Positions 51,636 through 59,949 of a DNA stretch of 64,000 nucleotides are shown here, piece after piece; position 1 is the stretch's first letter; every line of letters starts with the position of its first letter. The translations under genes were made by a program, and so were the position numbers. The stretch is from Mesorhizobium qingshengii (GTDB lineage: Bacteria > Pseudomonadota > Alphaproteobacteria > Rhizobiales > Rhizobiaceae). The DNA is taken from the NCBI RefSeq assembly GCF_027563465.1, contig NZ_JAPFQA010000022.1, positions 1 to 64,000 of the forward strand, read 5' to 3'. Under the pieces are notes generated by a model, which worked only from the letters and a program-made list of their open reading frames with translations, had not been told where the DNA came from and searched no databases.

Positions 51636-52376
51636 TTATTGAAAAGCAAGTTCTGACTGCAGGAATTGAGCAAGTCGCGGGTTGGAAGGCGCATCGAAGA
51701 TCTCAGCCGGACTGCCGTCGGCGGCAACCACGCCACGATCCATGAAGACGATCCGGTTTGAGATGTTCTTTGCGAATTGCATCTCGTGGGTCACAAGCAG
51801 CGAAGTGATCCCGGATGACGTGACGTCCTTGATCACCTTCAGAACTTCACCGACCAGTTCAGGATCAAGCGATGATGTCGGTTCGTCGAAGAGCATCACG
51901 TCCGGCCGAACCGCCAGCGCTCGTGCGATTCCAGTCCGTTGGAGCTGTCCGCCTGACAGCTGGGACGGATAGCTGTCCCGCTTGGCGGAGAGGCCAACTC
52001 GTTCTAGCTCCCTAAGCGCGATTTCACGCGCCTCGTCCGTGGATTTGCGCTGCACGACGACCAGCGGATCCATGACGTTCTGGAGGACGGTCATGTTCTT
52101 GAAGACGTTGAATTGCTGAAAGACCATCGCTGTCCGCAGCCGGATCGCCTGGATAGCTGCCTTGTCAGCGCGCTGGTAATCCATCCGAATCTGATCGAAC
52201 GCGATGGTTCCAGATGCCGGCTTGACCAGGTAGTTGATGCATTTCAGCAGGGTGGTCTTGCCGGTGCCGCTGGGGCCGATGATTGACACAACGTCACCTC
52301 GCTTTACCGAGAGATTGACGCCGTTCAGGACCTGCGTGCTTCCGTAGGACAGCTTTAGATCTTTGAGTTCAAGCAT
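51636..52376 (-). CDS. polar amino acid ABC importer, ATPase (GlnQ-type)
   Basis: A 246-residue nucleotide-binding subunit. Walker A is GPSGTGKTTLLK, the signature LSGGQLQRTGIARAL and Walker B VMLFDEPTSSLDPE. It is 56 bp after the AhpD-like gene. One ATPase for two permeases and a binding protein makes a complete importer. Confidence 0.95.
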   Translation of the reverse strand: MLELKDLKLSYGSTQVLNGVNLSVKRGDVVSIIGPSGTGKTTLLKCINYLVKPASGTIAFDQIRMDYQRADKAAIQAIRLRTAMVFQQFNVFKNMTVLQNVMDPLVVVQRKSTDEAREIALRELERVGLSAKRDSYPSQLSGGQLQRTGIARALAVRPDVMLFDEPTSSLDPELVGEVLKVIKDVTSSGITSLLVTHEMQFAKNISNRIVFMDRGVVAADGSPAEIFDAPSNPRLAQFLQSELAFQ

Positions 52377-52432
52377 TCTGGTTGGTGCCCTTCAGAGTGT
52401 GGGACGGAGTGCCTTGACCGCATGCATCATCA

Positions 52433-52996
52433 TCATCCGCTCTCCGCATGGCCGAGAACGTGCATCAGCCGGTTTGCCCAGCCGAAGATCGATATGGCGT
52501 GGATCAGGTCGATGATCTCGCGGTCATCCATGCCGACGGATCGAAGCGCGGCGATATCGTCTGCCGTCGCTTCCGACGGTGCCGCCGACAGGCGGCGGGC
52601 AAAGCTGTAGATTGCCGCATCGCGTGGGCCGAGCGCTTCAGGTTTGTCGAGATACAGCGCGGTGACCACTTCGTCGCTCTTGGTCAGCTCTGCATGCCTG
52701 CGGGCGTGAACAACGGCACAGAATTTGCAGCCATTGACGATCGAGGCACCCAATGCGCCAAGTTCGCGGTCGGGACGGGCAAGCCCACCTTCGACGTACA
52801 TGATTGCGTTGAACAAGATGGTGCGGGCAAGATAACTCTCTGGGTCATGCGCAAGGGTGCGCACATATTCCGAAACTTTCTTGGCCGATGGCGTGACCTT
52901 CATCGCGTCAAGCTGTTCCGGCGTGGCCTCGGATAGCTCGACCGGCGCGATGTACGGATGCCAATTCAATGGCTTCAGACGAACCGAGGAAATCAT
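52433..52996 (-). CDS. AhpD/carboxymuconolactone-decarboxylase-like protein
   Basis: A 187-residue AhpD-fold protein. Cys90, Cys93 and His97 (GCKFCAVVH) form the redox CxxC-x3-H motif of AhpD-type peroxide reductases. It matches the alkylhydroperoxidase-domain proteins (Avi_7169-type) that occur beside a second CMD protein, as here. The start overlaps the next CMD gene by 4 bp (ATGA). Its role next to the flavin enzyme may be to remove peroxide or an oxidised intermediate. Confidence 0.85.
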   Translation of the reverse strand: MISSVRLKPLNWHPYIAPVELSEATPEQLDAMKVTPSAKKVSEYVRTLAHDPESYLARTILFNAIMYVEGGLARPDRELGALGASIVNGCKFCAVVHARRHAELTKSDEVVTALYLDKPEALGPRDAAIYSFARRLSAAPSEATADDIAALRSVGMDDREIIDLIHAISIFGWANRLMHVLGHAESG

Positions 52997-53475
52997 GTCG
53001 ACCTCATCAGCCGCAAGCCGGCCGCCACCCGTGTCTGGAAGTTGACAAAGGCAATCAGCTCGGAGAGCGCGACGATCTGAGGATTGTTCAATCCGGCCTT
53101 GGCGAGGAGGGCGATGTGGCTCGCTTCCGCCTTTTTCGGCGTTAGGGTGATCAGGTCAACATGACGGACGATGGTCGCCAGGGGTTCATTCAAATCCGTT
53201 TCACCCTGGGCCAAGGCCAGAAGCTGCTCAGTCGGACCAAGCTGAGCCAGCTGCACATCATATTCGGCCATTAGGACCGGATCGGCATTCAGAGCGGCCA
53301 TGCGACGGGCCAGAGCAACCCGCAAATTCGGCGCCAGCCCCTGGTCATTTGCCGGCTGCAGCACAGAGAGGCGACATTCCTCCGCCCCTCGCACGAATTC
53401 GGGTCGAAACCGCCGTGCGGCAAAAAGCGCATCGTGCGGCGAAAGACCGGCGGCCTTGTCCATTGCGTCGATCAC
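52993..53475 (-). CDS. carboxymuconolactone-decarboxylase-domain protein (no Cys pair)
   Basis: A 160-residue all-helical CMD-like protein, of the kind annotated as Avi_7170 family. It lacks the CxxC of its downstream partner (only one Cys, in GAEECRLS), so it may be a structural or regulatory partner. The GTG start follows AAGGAGG by 7 nt and overlaps the flavin enzyme stop by 4 bp, which decides the start. The longer in-frame start lies within the flavin-enzyme gene. Confidence 0.82.
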   Translation of the reverse strand: MIDAMDKAAGLSPHDALFAARRFRPEFVRGAEECRLSVLQPANDQGLAPNLRVALARRMAALNADPVLMAEYDVQLAQLGPTEQLLALAQGETDLNEPLATIVRHVDLITLTPKKAEASHIALLAKAGLNNPQIVALSELIAFVNFQTRVAAGLRLMRST

Positions 53476-54941
53476 AACGCGGCCTCCTTCTGTAGCAAGG
53501 GTGTTGAATCGACCCATTCGTCGCCCAGAAGTTCGGGGATGTCGTAAGCGACCAGATTTGCAAAATGGGTTTCGACATCCTCGGCAAACAGCGACGCGGC
53601 AATGCCGCGGACCAGACGGTCGGCGCCGGCACTGACGGCCGGGATATCGCCGGACACTTTGCCGTGGGTCAGCATGGCGGCGTCATTGAAGCAGTGGATG
53701 TGCGACAGCATCGGGCAGGACCCGGGGACACGTTCGCGAAACTCGAAGGTAGGACCGAGATCGGGCGCGTCGGACATACCCGCATGAGCCGGCCCCATAT
53801 CCGGCGTATATCGGCCATCCGACCAGGTGCGAATATGTGGCGCGAGAGCTGCAAATTCCGGGCGGCCATTGAAGTCGTTTGAAAAGCCGGTTGCAGCAAT
53901 CAGGAAGTCGTAGTGCATCGACCCTTGCGTGGTTTCGACTAGGAGGCCTCCTGCATCTTCCTTTACCGCGATTATGCCGCAGTCGAGAAAGAACCGGGCA
54001 TTCGGGTGGCGAGACACGCGAAGCGTCGATGAACGCGGCGGCGGCGTCTGGGTCGAGGCGGTGTAGTCGAAGAACTTCCACTTCCAGGCATCGGGCAGGT
54101 GGTAGATGCCGTGCACCACACCCTGGCTGCCGATGCCGGTCAGCTTGTTGATGCGCGGCATTTCCTTGCGCCGGATCAACATGTCTACTGAACTGGCGCC
54201 CGCCTCGAGTGCCGTCGCGGCATTGTCCATGGAAGAGGCGCCGGCGCCGATGACCGCCACACGCTTACCTTTCAACGCGTTGAAATCGATGTCGTCAGCA
54301 GAATGGGCCCAATAGGCGCGGTCGATACCCCTGAGGAAATCGGGCACGGCAAAACCGCCGAGGCCAGACCGGCCTGTGGCCAGAACGAGATGACGGGTGA
54401 GAACCCGACCTGTTTCCGCGCCCTCGATATCGATTGCAATCAGATCACCAACGGGAGTGACGCCGGTCATGCGCACGCTGTTGCGCACCGGCAGCGCAAG
54501 GACCTTGCGATACCAGACCAGATAGTCCATCCACTGGCCCTTGGGGATTTTGTCCAGCGACCGCCAGGCCTCAACGCCCCATTGCGCCGTGAACCAGGCG
54601 CGGAACGTCAATTGTGGCAGGCCGAGCGACGGACCGTGCAGGGTCTTCGGCGACCGGAGCGTTTGCATGCGGGCAAACGTTACCCACGGCCCCTCGAGCC
54701 CGGCCGGAGCCGCATCATAGGCGACGACATTGGTTATTCCGGTCAGCACCAGCTTTGCCGTCGCAGCAAGTCCGCACATCCCGGCGCCGATCACCACCAC
54801 GTCACGGACCGGCACGCCATCGTTCGAACGCTCGGGAACCCAGGGCTTGGCGGGCAGCTCGAGAAAGTCGAGATCCTGCGCCAGCTGTGCTTCCAGCGCA
54901 GCAAGACCTGCCGACATTGGCGCGGTGGGGGTATGCTTCAT
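53472..54941 (-). CDS. FAD-dependent NAD(P)H oxidoreductase / monooxygenase-like
   Basis: A 489-residue flavoprotein. The FAD-binding GAGMCGLAA motif lies near residue 52 and the second, NAD(P)H-binding GAGASSMDNAA near 230, the two-dinucleotide layout of flavin monooxygenases and Baeyer-Villiger enzymes. A clear FxGxxxHxxxW fingerprint was not found, so the substrate class is uncertain. The start overlaps the lysR stop. It is the first enzyme after the regulator, and probably oxidises the imported compound. Confidence 0.85.
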   Translation of the reverse strand: MKHTPTAPMSAGLAALEAQLAQDLDFLELPAKPWVPERSNDGVPVRDVVVIGAGMCGLAATAKLVLTGITNVVAYDAAPAGLEGPWVTFARMQTLRSPKTLHGPSLGLPQLTFRAWFTAQWGVEAWRSLDKIPKGQWMDYLVWYRKVLALPVRNSVRMTGVTPVGDLIAIDIEGAETGRVLTRHLVLATGRSGLGGFAVPDFLRGIDRAYWAHSADDIDFNALKGKRVAVIGAGASSMDNAATALEAGASSVDMLIRRKEMPRINKLTGIGSQGVVHGIYHLPDAWKWKFFDYTASTQTPPPRSSTLRVSRHPNARFFLDCGIIAVKEDAGGLLVETTQGSMHYDFLIAATGFSNDFNGRPEFAALAPHIRTWSDGRYTPDMGPAHAGMSDAPDLGPTFEFRERVPGSCPMLSHIHCFNDAAMLTHGKVSGDIPAVSAGADRLVRGIAASLFAEDVETHFANLVAYDIPELLGDEWVDSTPLLQKEAAL

Positions 54942-55909
54942 ATTCCCGTTCCGTGACTTGTGGCCGATGCAGGATCGGTCACCAATTGCCCGGCTAAGGC
55001 CGGATCGAGCTTCTTGAACCCGGCGATCGAACGTTCAGCCACGGCTTCGACCGCCTCCATCAACGCCTGTGCGACCGGACGAAGGGGACGTTTTTCGGCA
55101 GCCACAACGCCCCAATAAAAGAGAACGGGTACGTCGATCGGGCGAATGACGACACCCGGCAGGGCCACGCCATAGGCCGTAAGGGGATCGATGACGGCCG
55201 CGACACCGGTATGGCGCACGATCTGCAACGCGCCATATGCAGTATTGGTCCGGATCACTGGGCCGGTGTCGATGCCCCGGGCAGCCAGTGCCTTGGCGAC
55301 ATGCAACTGGAAACGCAGCGGATTGAGCAACGTGGCGACGCGGCGACCCGCAAAGGCCGAAAGCGGTATGACATCAAGTTCAGCCAGCGGATCGTCCTCC
55401 CGCACGGCTGCAACATCAGGCGCCGAATAGAGCCGCAGGACATCCAGACCAGGCGTATCGAGCGGCAGGCTTGAAAATCCGATCTCGGCACGTCCGCTGC
55501 GCACCTCCTGGGCGACGATCGAGGGAAGAAACTGCCCGAGATGCGTCTCGTGTGGAAGCTCGACACCTTTGAGCTCAGCCATGGCCGTCGGGATCAGACC
55601 AGTACCGATCGCAGACGTCGTGACAATCTGCAGGATCCGTCCCCTGCCGGCGGCGATCATCTTGGCCCGCGCTGCGAGTTCGGTGAAGGACATTAGCAAG
55701 CGCCGCGCTTCCTCCTCGAAGGCGACACCCTCTTCAGACAACTGCACCCGTCGACCGACCCGGTGCAGTAATTCGAAACCGAGCTCGGCCTCGAGATCCT
55801 GAACGGTGCGTGTCACCGCAGGCTGGGAGCGCCCGAGCATATCAGCCGCCTTGGTAATGCTGCCGCTGGCGGCAACCGCAAGAAAGGTCTGAAGGTCTCG
55901 AGTTTCCAT
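54938..55909 (-). CDS. LysR-family transcriptional regulator
   Basis: A 323-residue LysR protein. The helix-turn-helix (GSITKAADMLGRSQPAVTRTVQDLE) fills residues 16-45 and the effector-binding domain the rest. Unlike most LysR genes, which are divergent, it heads the operon it likely controls: its stop overlaps the flavin enzyme start (ATGA). The ATG at METRDL is placed just after a palindrome at 55918. The longer reading frame would add 52 non-conserved residues. Confidence 0.92.
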   Translation of the reverse strand: METRDLQTFLAVAASGSITKAADMLGRSQPAVTRTVQDLEAELGFELLHRVGRRVQLSEEGVAFEEEARRLLMSFTELAARAKMIAAGRGRILQIVTTSAIGTGLIPTAMAELKGVELPHETHLGQFLPSIVAQEVRSGRAEIGFSSLPLDTPGLDVLRLYSAPDVAAVREDDPLAELDVIPLSAFAGRRVATLLNPLRFQLHVAKALAARGIDTGPVIRTNTAYGALQIVRHTGVAAVIDPLTAYGVALPGVVIRPIDVPVLFYWGVVAAEKRPLRPVAQALMEAVEAVAERSIAGFKKLDPALAGQLVTDPASATSHGTGI

Positions 55910-55917
55910 GTACGCCC

Positions 55918-55936
55918 TCATGCATATTCTGCATGA
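55918..55936. promoter_or_regulatory. operator palindrome before lysR
   Basis: TCATGCA-N5-TGCATGA, perfect 7-bp arms, containing a T-N11-A core. It ends 8 bp before the LysR start codon, a position suited to autorepression. A further CATGCA half-site lies at 55949. Confidence 0.7.
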
Positions 55937-55957
55937 ATAGCACAATCTCATGCAGAT

Positions 55958-55971
55958 TTGATCTATGTCAA
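55958..55971 (-). promoter_or_regulatory. FNR/FixK-like box upstream of lysR
   Basis: TTGATCTATGTCAA, a perfect TTGAT-N4-[AG]TCAA. It lies 49-62 bp upstream of the LysR start; a class II site would put the transcript start near 55923, inside the LysR palindrome. Confidence 0.6.
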
Positions 55972-55986
55972 GGCGAAGACGATTTT

Positions 55987-56460
55987 TCAGGAGAACGCGT
56001 TCAGCGCGGCTGCGATGATTGTGGCATTCGTATCCGGCATCGCGATCGTGGCCGGGTCCATCCAAGCGGGGTAGTCGAGCGACTGCTCGGCAAGCTCAGC
56101 GAGCTCTCGCCGCATATCCCGCTTCGTCGGGGCGTTGCTCGGCGAAACGCCGCGATACGCACCGATCGTGGCGACGAGACTGTCCGTGATCGACATTGAC
56201 CGCGCGGCGATGCCAAGCGGTGTCTCGGAAGTCAACCAATGGGCACCTAGCAGGGAAATGATGACCGATTCATGCGATCGCCGGTATTCCTCGGCCTTCT
56301 GCGAAAAGACTTGGCCGGAACAACTGTGCTTGCCCATCGAGATGGTGATGGTCACATTCTCGCTGATGGGGTGAACAACGGAAATCTGATCGGTTATGCC
56401 GATCCGTCCATAATAATCCCATTTGAAATATCGGCTGCGGCGGAACTGATCGCCGGGCAA
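55987..56460 (-). CDS. hypothetical protein, doubtful or decayed
   Basis: A frame of up to 157 residues; an internal ATG at 56337 gives 116. The part from AEEYRRSHESVIISLL to the end has a natural composition and helical periodicity, while the first 40 residues look unlike a protein. No family is recognised and there is no clear ribosome site. It lies upstream of lysR on the same strand. It may be a gene remnant. Confidence 0.4.
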   Translation of the reverse strand: MPGDQFRRSRYFKWDYYGRIGITDQISVVHPISENVTITISMGKHSCSGQVFSQKAEEYRRSHESVIISLLGAHWLTSETPLGIAARSMSITDSLVATIGAYRGVSPSNAPTKRDMRRELAELAEQSLDYPAWMDPATIAMPDTNATIIAAALNAFS

Positions 56461-56724
56461 ATCACCGGCAGATACTGCGGTAATATACCGATCCTCTCGG
56501 ACTTCTCAGTCCCAGGAGAATTATTTCCCAAGTACGGCTCGATATCCGAAGCCTGCCAATTATGTTCCACATCGAGAAATTCCTCAGATATGTGTTGCAG
56601 GGCCGCTCCGAAAGTACGGTTTCATCGAGGGTGACTCTATTTTCGCCGGGAAGGGTTCGTCCAGCGGCACCGGAACGGGATCGTCCATCGTCCTACGGCG
56701 CAAATCAAGCACAGACGCGCCAAT
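56461..56724. other. 264-bp region without a gene
   Basis: Moderate AT content, no frame with family likeness and no clear repeats. It ends at the FNR/FixK-like box of the next gene. Confidence 0.5.
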
Positions 56725-56738
56725 TTGATCCACGTCAT
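56725..56738 (+). promoter_or_regulatory. FNR/FixK-like box upstream of the FMN-binding protein
   Basis: TTGATCCACGTCAT, identical in all 14 positions to the box at 16575. It lies 50 bp before the ATG, predicting a transcript start near 56773 for class II activation. Confidence 0.65.
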
Positions 56739-56787
56739 AGCGAGTTCAGCTGCCAAGGTTTGAAATGCAAAAAGGAGGGTCGCATCG

Positions 56788-57234
56788 ATGCTGATCCGCA
56801 CGCTCTCCACTTTGGAATGCGCGAACTTGCTGGCTGCCAATCGCGTCGGCCATCTGGCATGCGCTAAGGACGGACAACCCTACGTCGTCTGCTTCAACTA
56901 CGCCTACGCCGACAGTAACCTCTACGCGTTCTCCTTGCCGGGCAAGAAGATCGACTGGATGCGCGCCAACTCCCTGGTATGCGCCCAGATCGTCGAACAC
57001 ACCCAGGGACGCGGATGGAGAAGCGTGATTGTCGACGGCCGCTTTGAAGAGCTGCCTGACCAGATCGGCCACAAGCTTCAGCGCGATCACGCATGGTCAG
57101 TGTTGAGCAAGCACGCGGACTGGTGGGAGCCCGGCGCGCTCAAGCCTGTCATGCCTCCCGTGTCAGATAGCTTGCCGCACGTTTTCTTCCGGATTCTCAT
57201 AGAAGAGATGACTGGCCGGGAAGCAAGTGAGTAG
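56788..57234 (+). CDS. pyridoxamine 5'-phosphate oxidase-like FMN-binding protein
   Basis: A 148-residue split-barrel flavin-binding protein. Recognisable features are the beta strand GHLACAKDGQPYVVCFNYAY and ALYAFS-like LYAFSLPGKKIDW, which contacts the FMN phosphate. Family members bind FMN or haem and are often part of oxygen-limited regulons in rhizobia. An AGGAGG site is 12 nt before the ATG, and the FNR/FixK-like box fits this regulation. Confidence 0.88.
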   Translation: MLIRTLSTLECANLLAANRVGHLACAKDGQPYVVCFNYAYADSNLYAFSLPGKKIDWMRANSLVCAQIVEHTQGRGWRSVIVDGRFEELPDQIGHKLQRDHAWSVLSKHADWWEPGALKPVMPPVSDSLPHVFFRILIEEMTGREASE

Positions 57235-57353
57235 GCTCCACCATGCGTGTGGCCGGTGGCACGGGGAGGCCATGAATTGCGCGGGCGCGGCCCGCTTTCG
57301 ACGGACCAAGCCCGCGCCCAACTCGATCGCCCAGGCTGCCAGCACGGCGAAAG

Positions 57354-57680
57354 GGTCTCCAATGCAACATCCGTGCCCCCCATGGCAATCCCAACATCGG
57401 CCGCCGCCAGCGCCGGCGCGTCGTTGATGCCGTCGCCGACCTTGGCGACGATGAGCCCCTGCCCTTTCAACTCACCGACAATGCGCTGCTTGTCCTCTGG
57501 CAACAGTTCAGCGCGAACCTCGATGCCGAGTTGCTTGCCGATAGCCGCCGCGGTGCGCTGGTTGTCGCCGGTCAGCTTAACAGTCCTGATGCCAGCATCG
57601 GTCAGCGCCTTGAGACCGGCCAGCGCGTCCGGCCGGGGCTCGTCGCGCATGGCGATGAACCCGGCCAGCACAGTAGGCGC
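57354..57680 (-). pseudogene. remnant of a P1B-type heavy-metal ATPase
   Basis: A fragment of the phosphorylation/hinge region. GFIAMRDEPRPDALAGL and TVKLTGDNQRTAAAIG are followed by GDGINDAPALAAADVGIAMG and TDVALET, matching CadA/ZntA/CopA ATPases. The upstream parts (membrane helices, DKTGT) and downstream helices are missing; at 57354 the homology stops abruptly. Sequence past this point (to about 57240) reads LAAWAIELGAGLVRRK in another frame and may be a remnant of another gene. Confidence 0.85.
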
Positions 57681-57758
57681 CCTGATGTCGGTCCTGGCCT
57701 GGTGGATGGATCGCTACGACGGCAGTCCGCTTCACTCGGTCATGCCGCCACGCCAATT

Positions 57759-58325
57759 TTACATACCACCGCCACAACCGTCGGACAGGTTCCACACATC
57801 CACGATCTGCTTACCGGTAAAACCGTGTTCATGGATCAAGTATTTTGCCAGCCCACCATACATTTTCCATCGCCAGCATTGGCAACAGCACGGGCCTTTC
57901 TCGTTGGAAGTGGCCATGGCGTAGTCGTAGGCCGCCTGCTCCACGCTGGTGAGTTGCATGTCGTAGTAAGGCATCATCTTCTGCGCGATGCCCGCGGGGA
58001 TATCGTACGGATCCTGCGGGATCATCGCGATGTCGCGGTATTTGGTCAGGCCTTCCGTCTGTTCGGAATAGCGCTTCATTTCCATCGGGCTGCAACACGA
58101 TCCCTTGATCCGCGACGTGCTCGGCATGGTTGCGATCGACTCAGTGAACCTGGCCGAGCAGGAGCTGTTGCCATTGTGGCTGAGATCCTCGAAACGCTTG
58201 GTCAAACCCGGAACGTCCGCGGCGATTGCAAAATCCGGCCCCTTGAAGAAGCTCACAACCGCAGAGGCGCCAAAAAGGCCCCCGAGAACAACCATTCGTC
58301 TATTTGGGTGCATTGTTCGAATCAT
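57759..58325 (-). CDS. exported Cys-rich protein of metal-resistance clusters
   Basis: A 188-residue protein. A signal with an RR pair (NRRMVVLGGLFGASAVVSF) precedes a chain with three Cys groups: GSCCSPMEMKRY, GPCCCQCWRWKMYGG and DGCGGGM. The block CCxCWRWKxYGGLAKYLIHEHGFTG recurs in proteins from copper- and mercury-associated clusters, without known function. It lies 21 bp downstream of the CcdA gene on the same strand, so its many cysteines may be kept reduced by that system. Confidence 0.8.
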   Translation of the reverse strand: MIRTMHPNRRMVVLGGLFGASAVVSFFKGPDFAIAADVPGLTKRFEDLSHNGNSSCSARFTESIATMPSTSRIKGSCCSPMEMKRYSEQTEGLTKYRDIAMIPQDPYDIPAGIAQKMMPYYDMQLTSVEQAAYDYAMATSNEKGPCCCQCWRWKMYGGLAKYLIHEHGFTGKQIVDVWNLSDGCGGGM

Positions 58326-58346
58326 GGCGAACTCCGTTGCCGGCCC

Positions 58347-59087
58347 TCAGCCGATACGCGTGAAAATGGGAAATTGCTGAAGCAGCCAGAATGAGAATGT
58401 CGACATCTGTCCCGTGATCATTGCGATCCCCATACCCACCATGACTACACCTGCTGCTGGCTGCAGCAGCCGGCCCGCTCGGCGCATTACGCTCAGTCGC
58501 TGCGTCAGGCTATCGGTTAACAGGGCAGTAAGCAGGAACGGAAGGCCAAGGCCAAGCGAATAGATCGCAAGCAAGGCAACGCCGTCGGCAACGGTGGCAG
58601 AGGCAGCGCCCACGGTCAGTATCGAACCGAGAATAGGACCGATGCACGGCGTCCAGCCGAAGGCGACGGCAAGGCCGAGGACATAGGCGGATACCACTCT
58701 GCCCCCGGCGATGTCGGCATGAAATCTCGCTTCGCGCATCATCCAGGATGGACGAATTAAGCCGGTGAGGAACAGCCCGAACAGGATGACGATGGCACCG
58801 CCGACGAGATTGAGTTCGTAGCGGTAGCCGATCAGCATTCGGCCGAGCACCGAAGCACTGGCGCCAAGCACGATGAAGACGGTAGAGAAGCCGAGCGCGA
58901 AACACAGGCTCAGTCCGACCGCCGACCAGCGGGCCGCGCCAGTTCGATCGGCCGACGCGACCGTTAGTGCCCCTCCGGCCACATACGAGACATAGCCCGG
59001 CACCAGCGGCAGCACGCAAGGCGACAGGAACGAGAGCACGCCCGCGCCGAATGCGGCCAGCACGCCGATGTTGGAGATCTCGGGCAT
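58347..59087 (-). CDS. CcdA-type transmembrane thiol-disulfide transporter (second copy)
   Basis: A 246-residue six-helix protein. Redox Cys lie in FLSPCVLPLVPGY and GWTPCIGPILGS. It differs enough from the copy at 39.6-40.3 kb to be a separate acquisition. Neighbours are a DsbA-like protein upstream, two TlpA-like thioredoxins further upstream, and the Cys-rich protein downstream, giving a complete periplasmic reductase chain. It lies 32 bp after the DsbA-like gene. Confidence 0.93.
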   Translation of the reverse strand: MPEISNIGVLAAFGAGVLSFLSPCVLPLVPGYVSYVAGGALTVASADRTGAARWSAVGLSLCFALGFSTVFIVLGASASVLGRMLIGYRYELNLVGGAIVILFGLFLTGLIRPSWMMREARFHADIAGGRVVSAYVLGLAVAFGWTPCIGPILGSILTVGAASATVADGVALLAIYSLGLGLPFLLTALLTDSLTQRLSVMRRAGRLLQPAAGVVMVGMGIAMITGQMSTFSFWLLQQFPIFTRIG

Positions 59088-59119
59088 CGATCAGTTGTCC
59101 CTGATTGCCGGCAAAGGCC

Positions 59120-59908
59120 TCATTTCTGAACGGCTCGCGTCTGCTCGATCAATTTCTTCATCGTCGCAAGGTCGGTGGCGCCGGGAAAGATCTGGTCGCC
59201 GACGACGAAGCCCGGCGTTCCGGTGATTCCCAGTGCCTGGGCCAGTTGCGTATTCTTTTCTATCGCCGCCTGGATCTCCGGAAGCTGCATGTCGGTCTTC
59301 AGGCGAGGGATATCGAGGCCGATTTCTGCCGCGACCTTGAGCACCACTGCCTCGGTCACCCGTGTCCTGGCGTCATAGAGGGCCTTGTGGAATTGCGCGT
59401 ATTTGTTCTGGCGCTGGGCAGCGAGCGCCGCCTTGGCCGCGAACACGGAATCCGGGCCGAGGATGGGGAATTCCTTATAGACGATCCGGAGCTGTGGGTC
59501 GTCGGCCACCGCTTGCGCCATGATCGGCGCCACCTGGCGGCAATAGGGGCAATTGTAGTCGAAGAATTCCGCCATGGTAACATCGCCGCTGACGTTGCCG
59601 CTGACCGGGCTGGCCGGGTCGCGAAAAATCTCATCGGCCTTGGCCGCCAGCGCGGCTTTCGCCTCCTTCGCCGCGGCCTCGCGCTGGCGGGCGTCCAGGG
59701 TCTGCAAAGCCTCCATGACAACTTCAGGGTGAGAGAGGATGTAGTCGTGCACCCGCTGGTCGAACTGGTCCTGGGACATCTCTCCGGCGGCGACTGCCTG
59801 ACCGTGCGATCCGGGACCGAGTACGAGCCAGGCCGTGGCGACGACCAGGATGAGCGCACGGGCCATTTTGCCGGTGCCCCTGGGCAATTTGATTGAATTG
59901 TGGATCAC
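59120..59908 (-). CDS. DsbA-family periplasmic thiol oxidoreductase
   Basis: A 262-residue DsbA/DsbG-like protein with a helical N-terminal extension (DQFDQRVHDYILSHPEVVMEAL, typical of Com1/ScsC types). The active site is FFDYNCPYCRQVAP (CPYC), the cis-Pro loop TGTPGFVVGD. A signal sequence ends near VAAGE. A GTG start is chosen because AAGGAAA lies 6 nt upstream. ScsC-type proteins support copper tolerance, which fits the neighbours. Confidence 0.91.
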   Translation of the reverse strand: MIHNSIKLPRGTGKMARALILVVATAWLVLGPGSHGQAVAAGEMSQDQFDQRVHDYILSHPEVVMEALQTLDARQREAAAKEAKAALAAKADEIFRDPASPVSGNVSGDVTMAEFFDYNCPYCRQVAPIMAQAVADDPQLRIVYKEFPILGPDSVFAAKAALAAQRQNKYAQFHKALYDARTRVTEAVVLKVAAEIGLDIPRLKTDMQLPEIQAAIEKNTQLAQALGITGTPGFVVGDQIFPGATDLATMKKLIEQTRAVQK

Positions 59909-59949
59909 AAGAATTTCCTTCCTCTGTTTCGAATGATTATGATGGTCCA

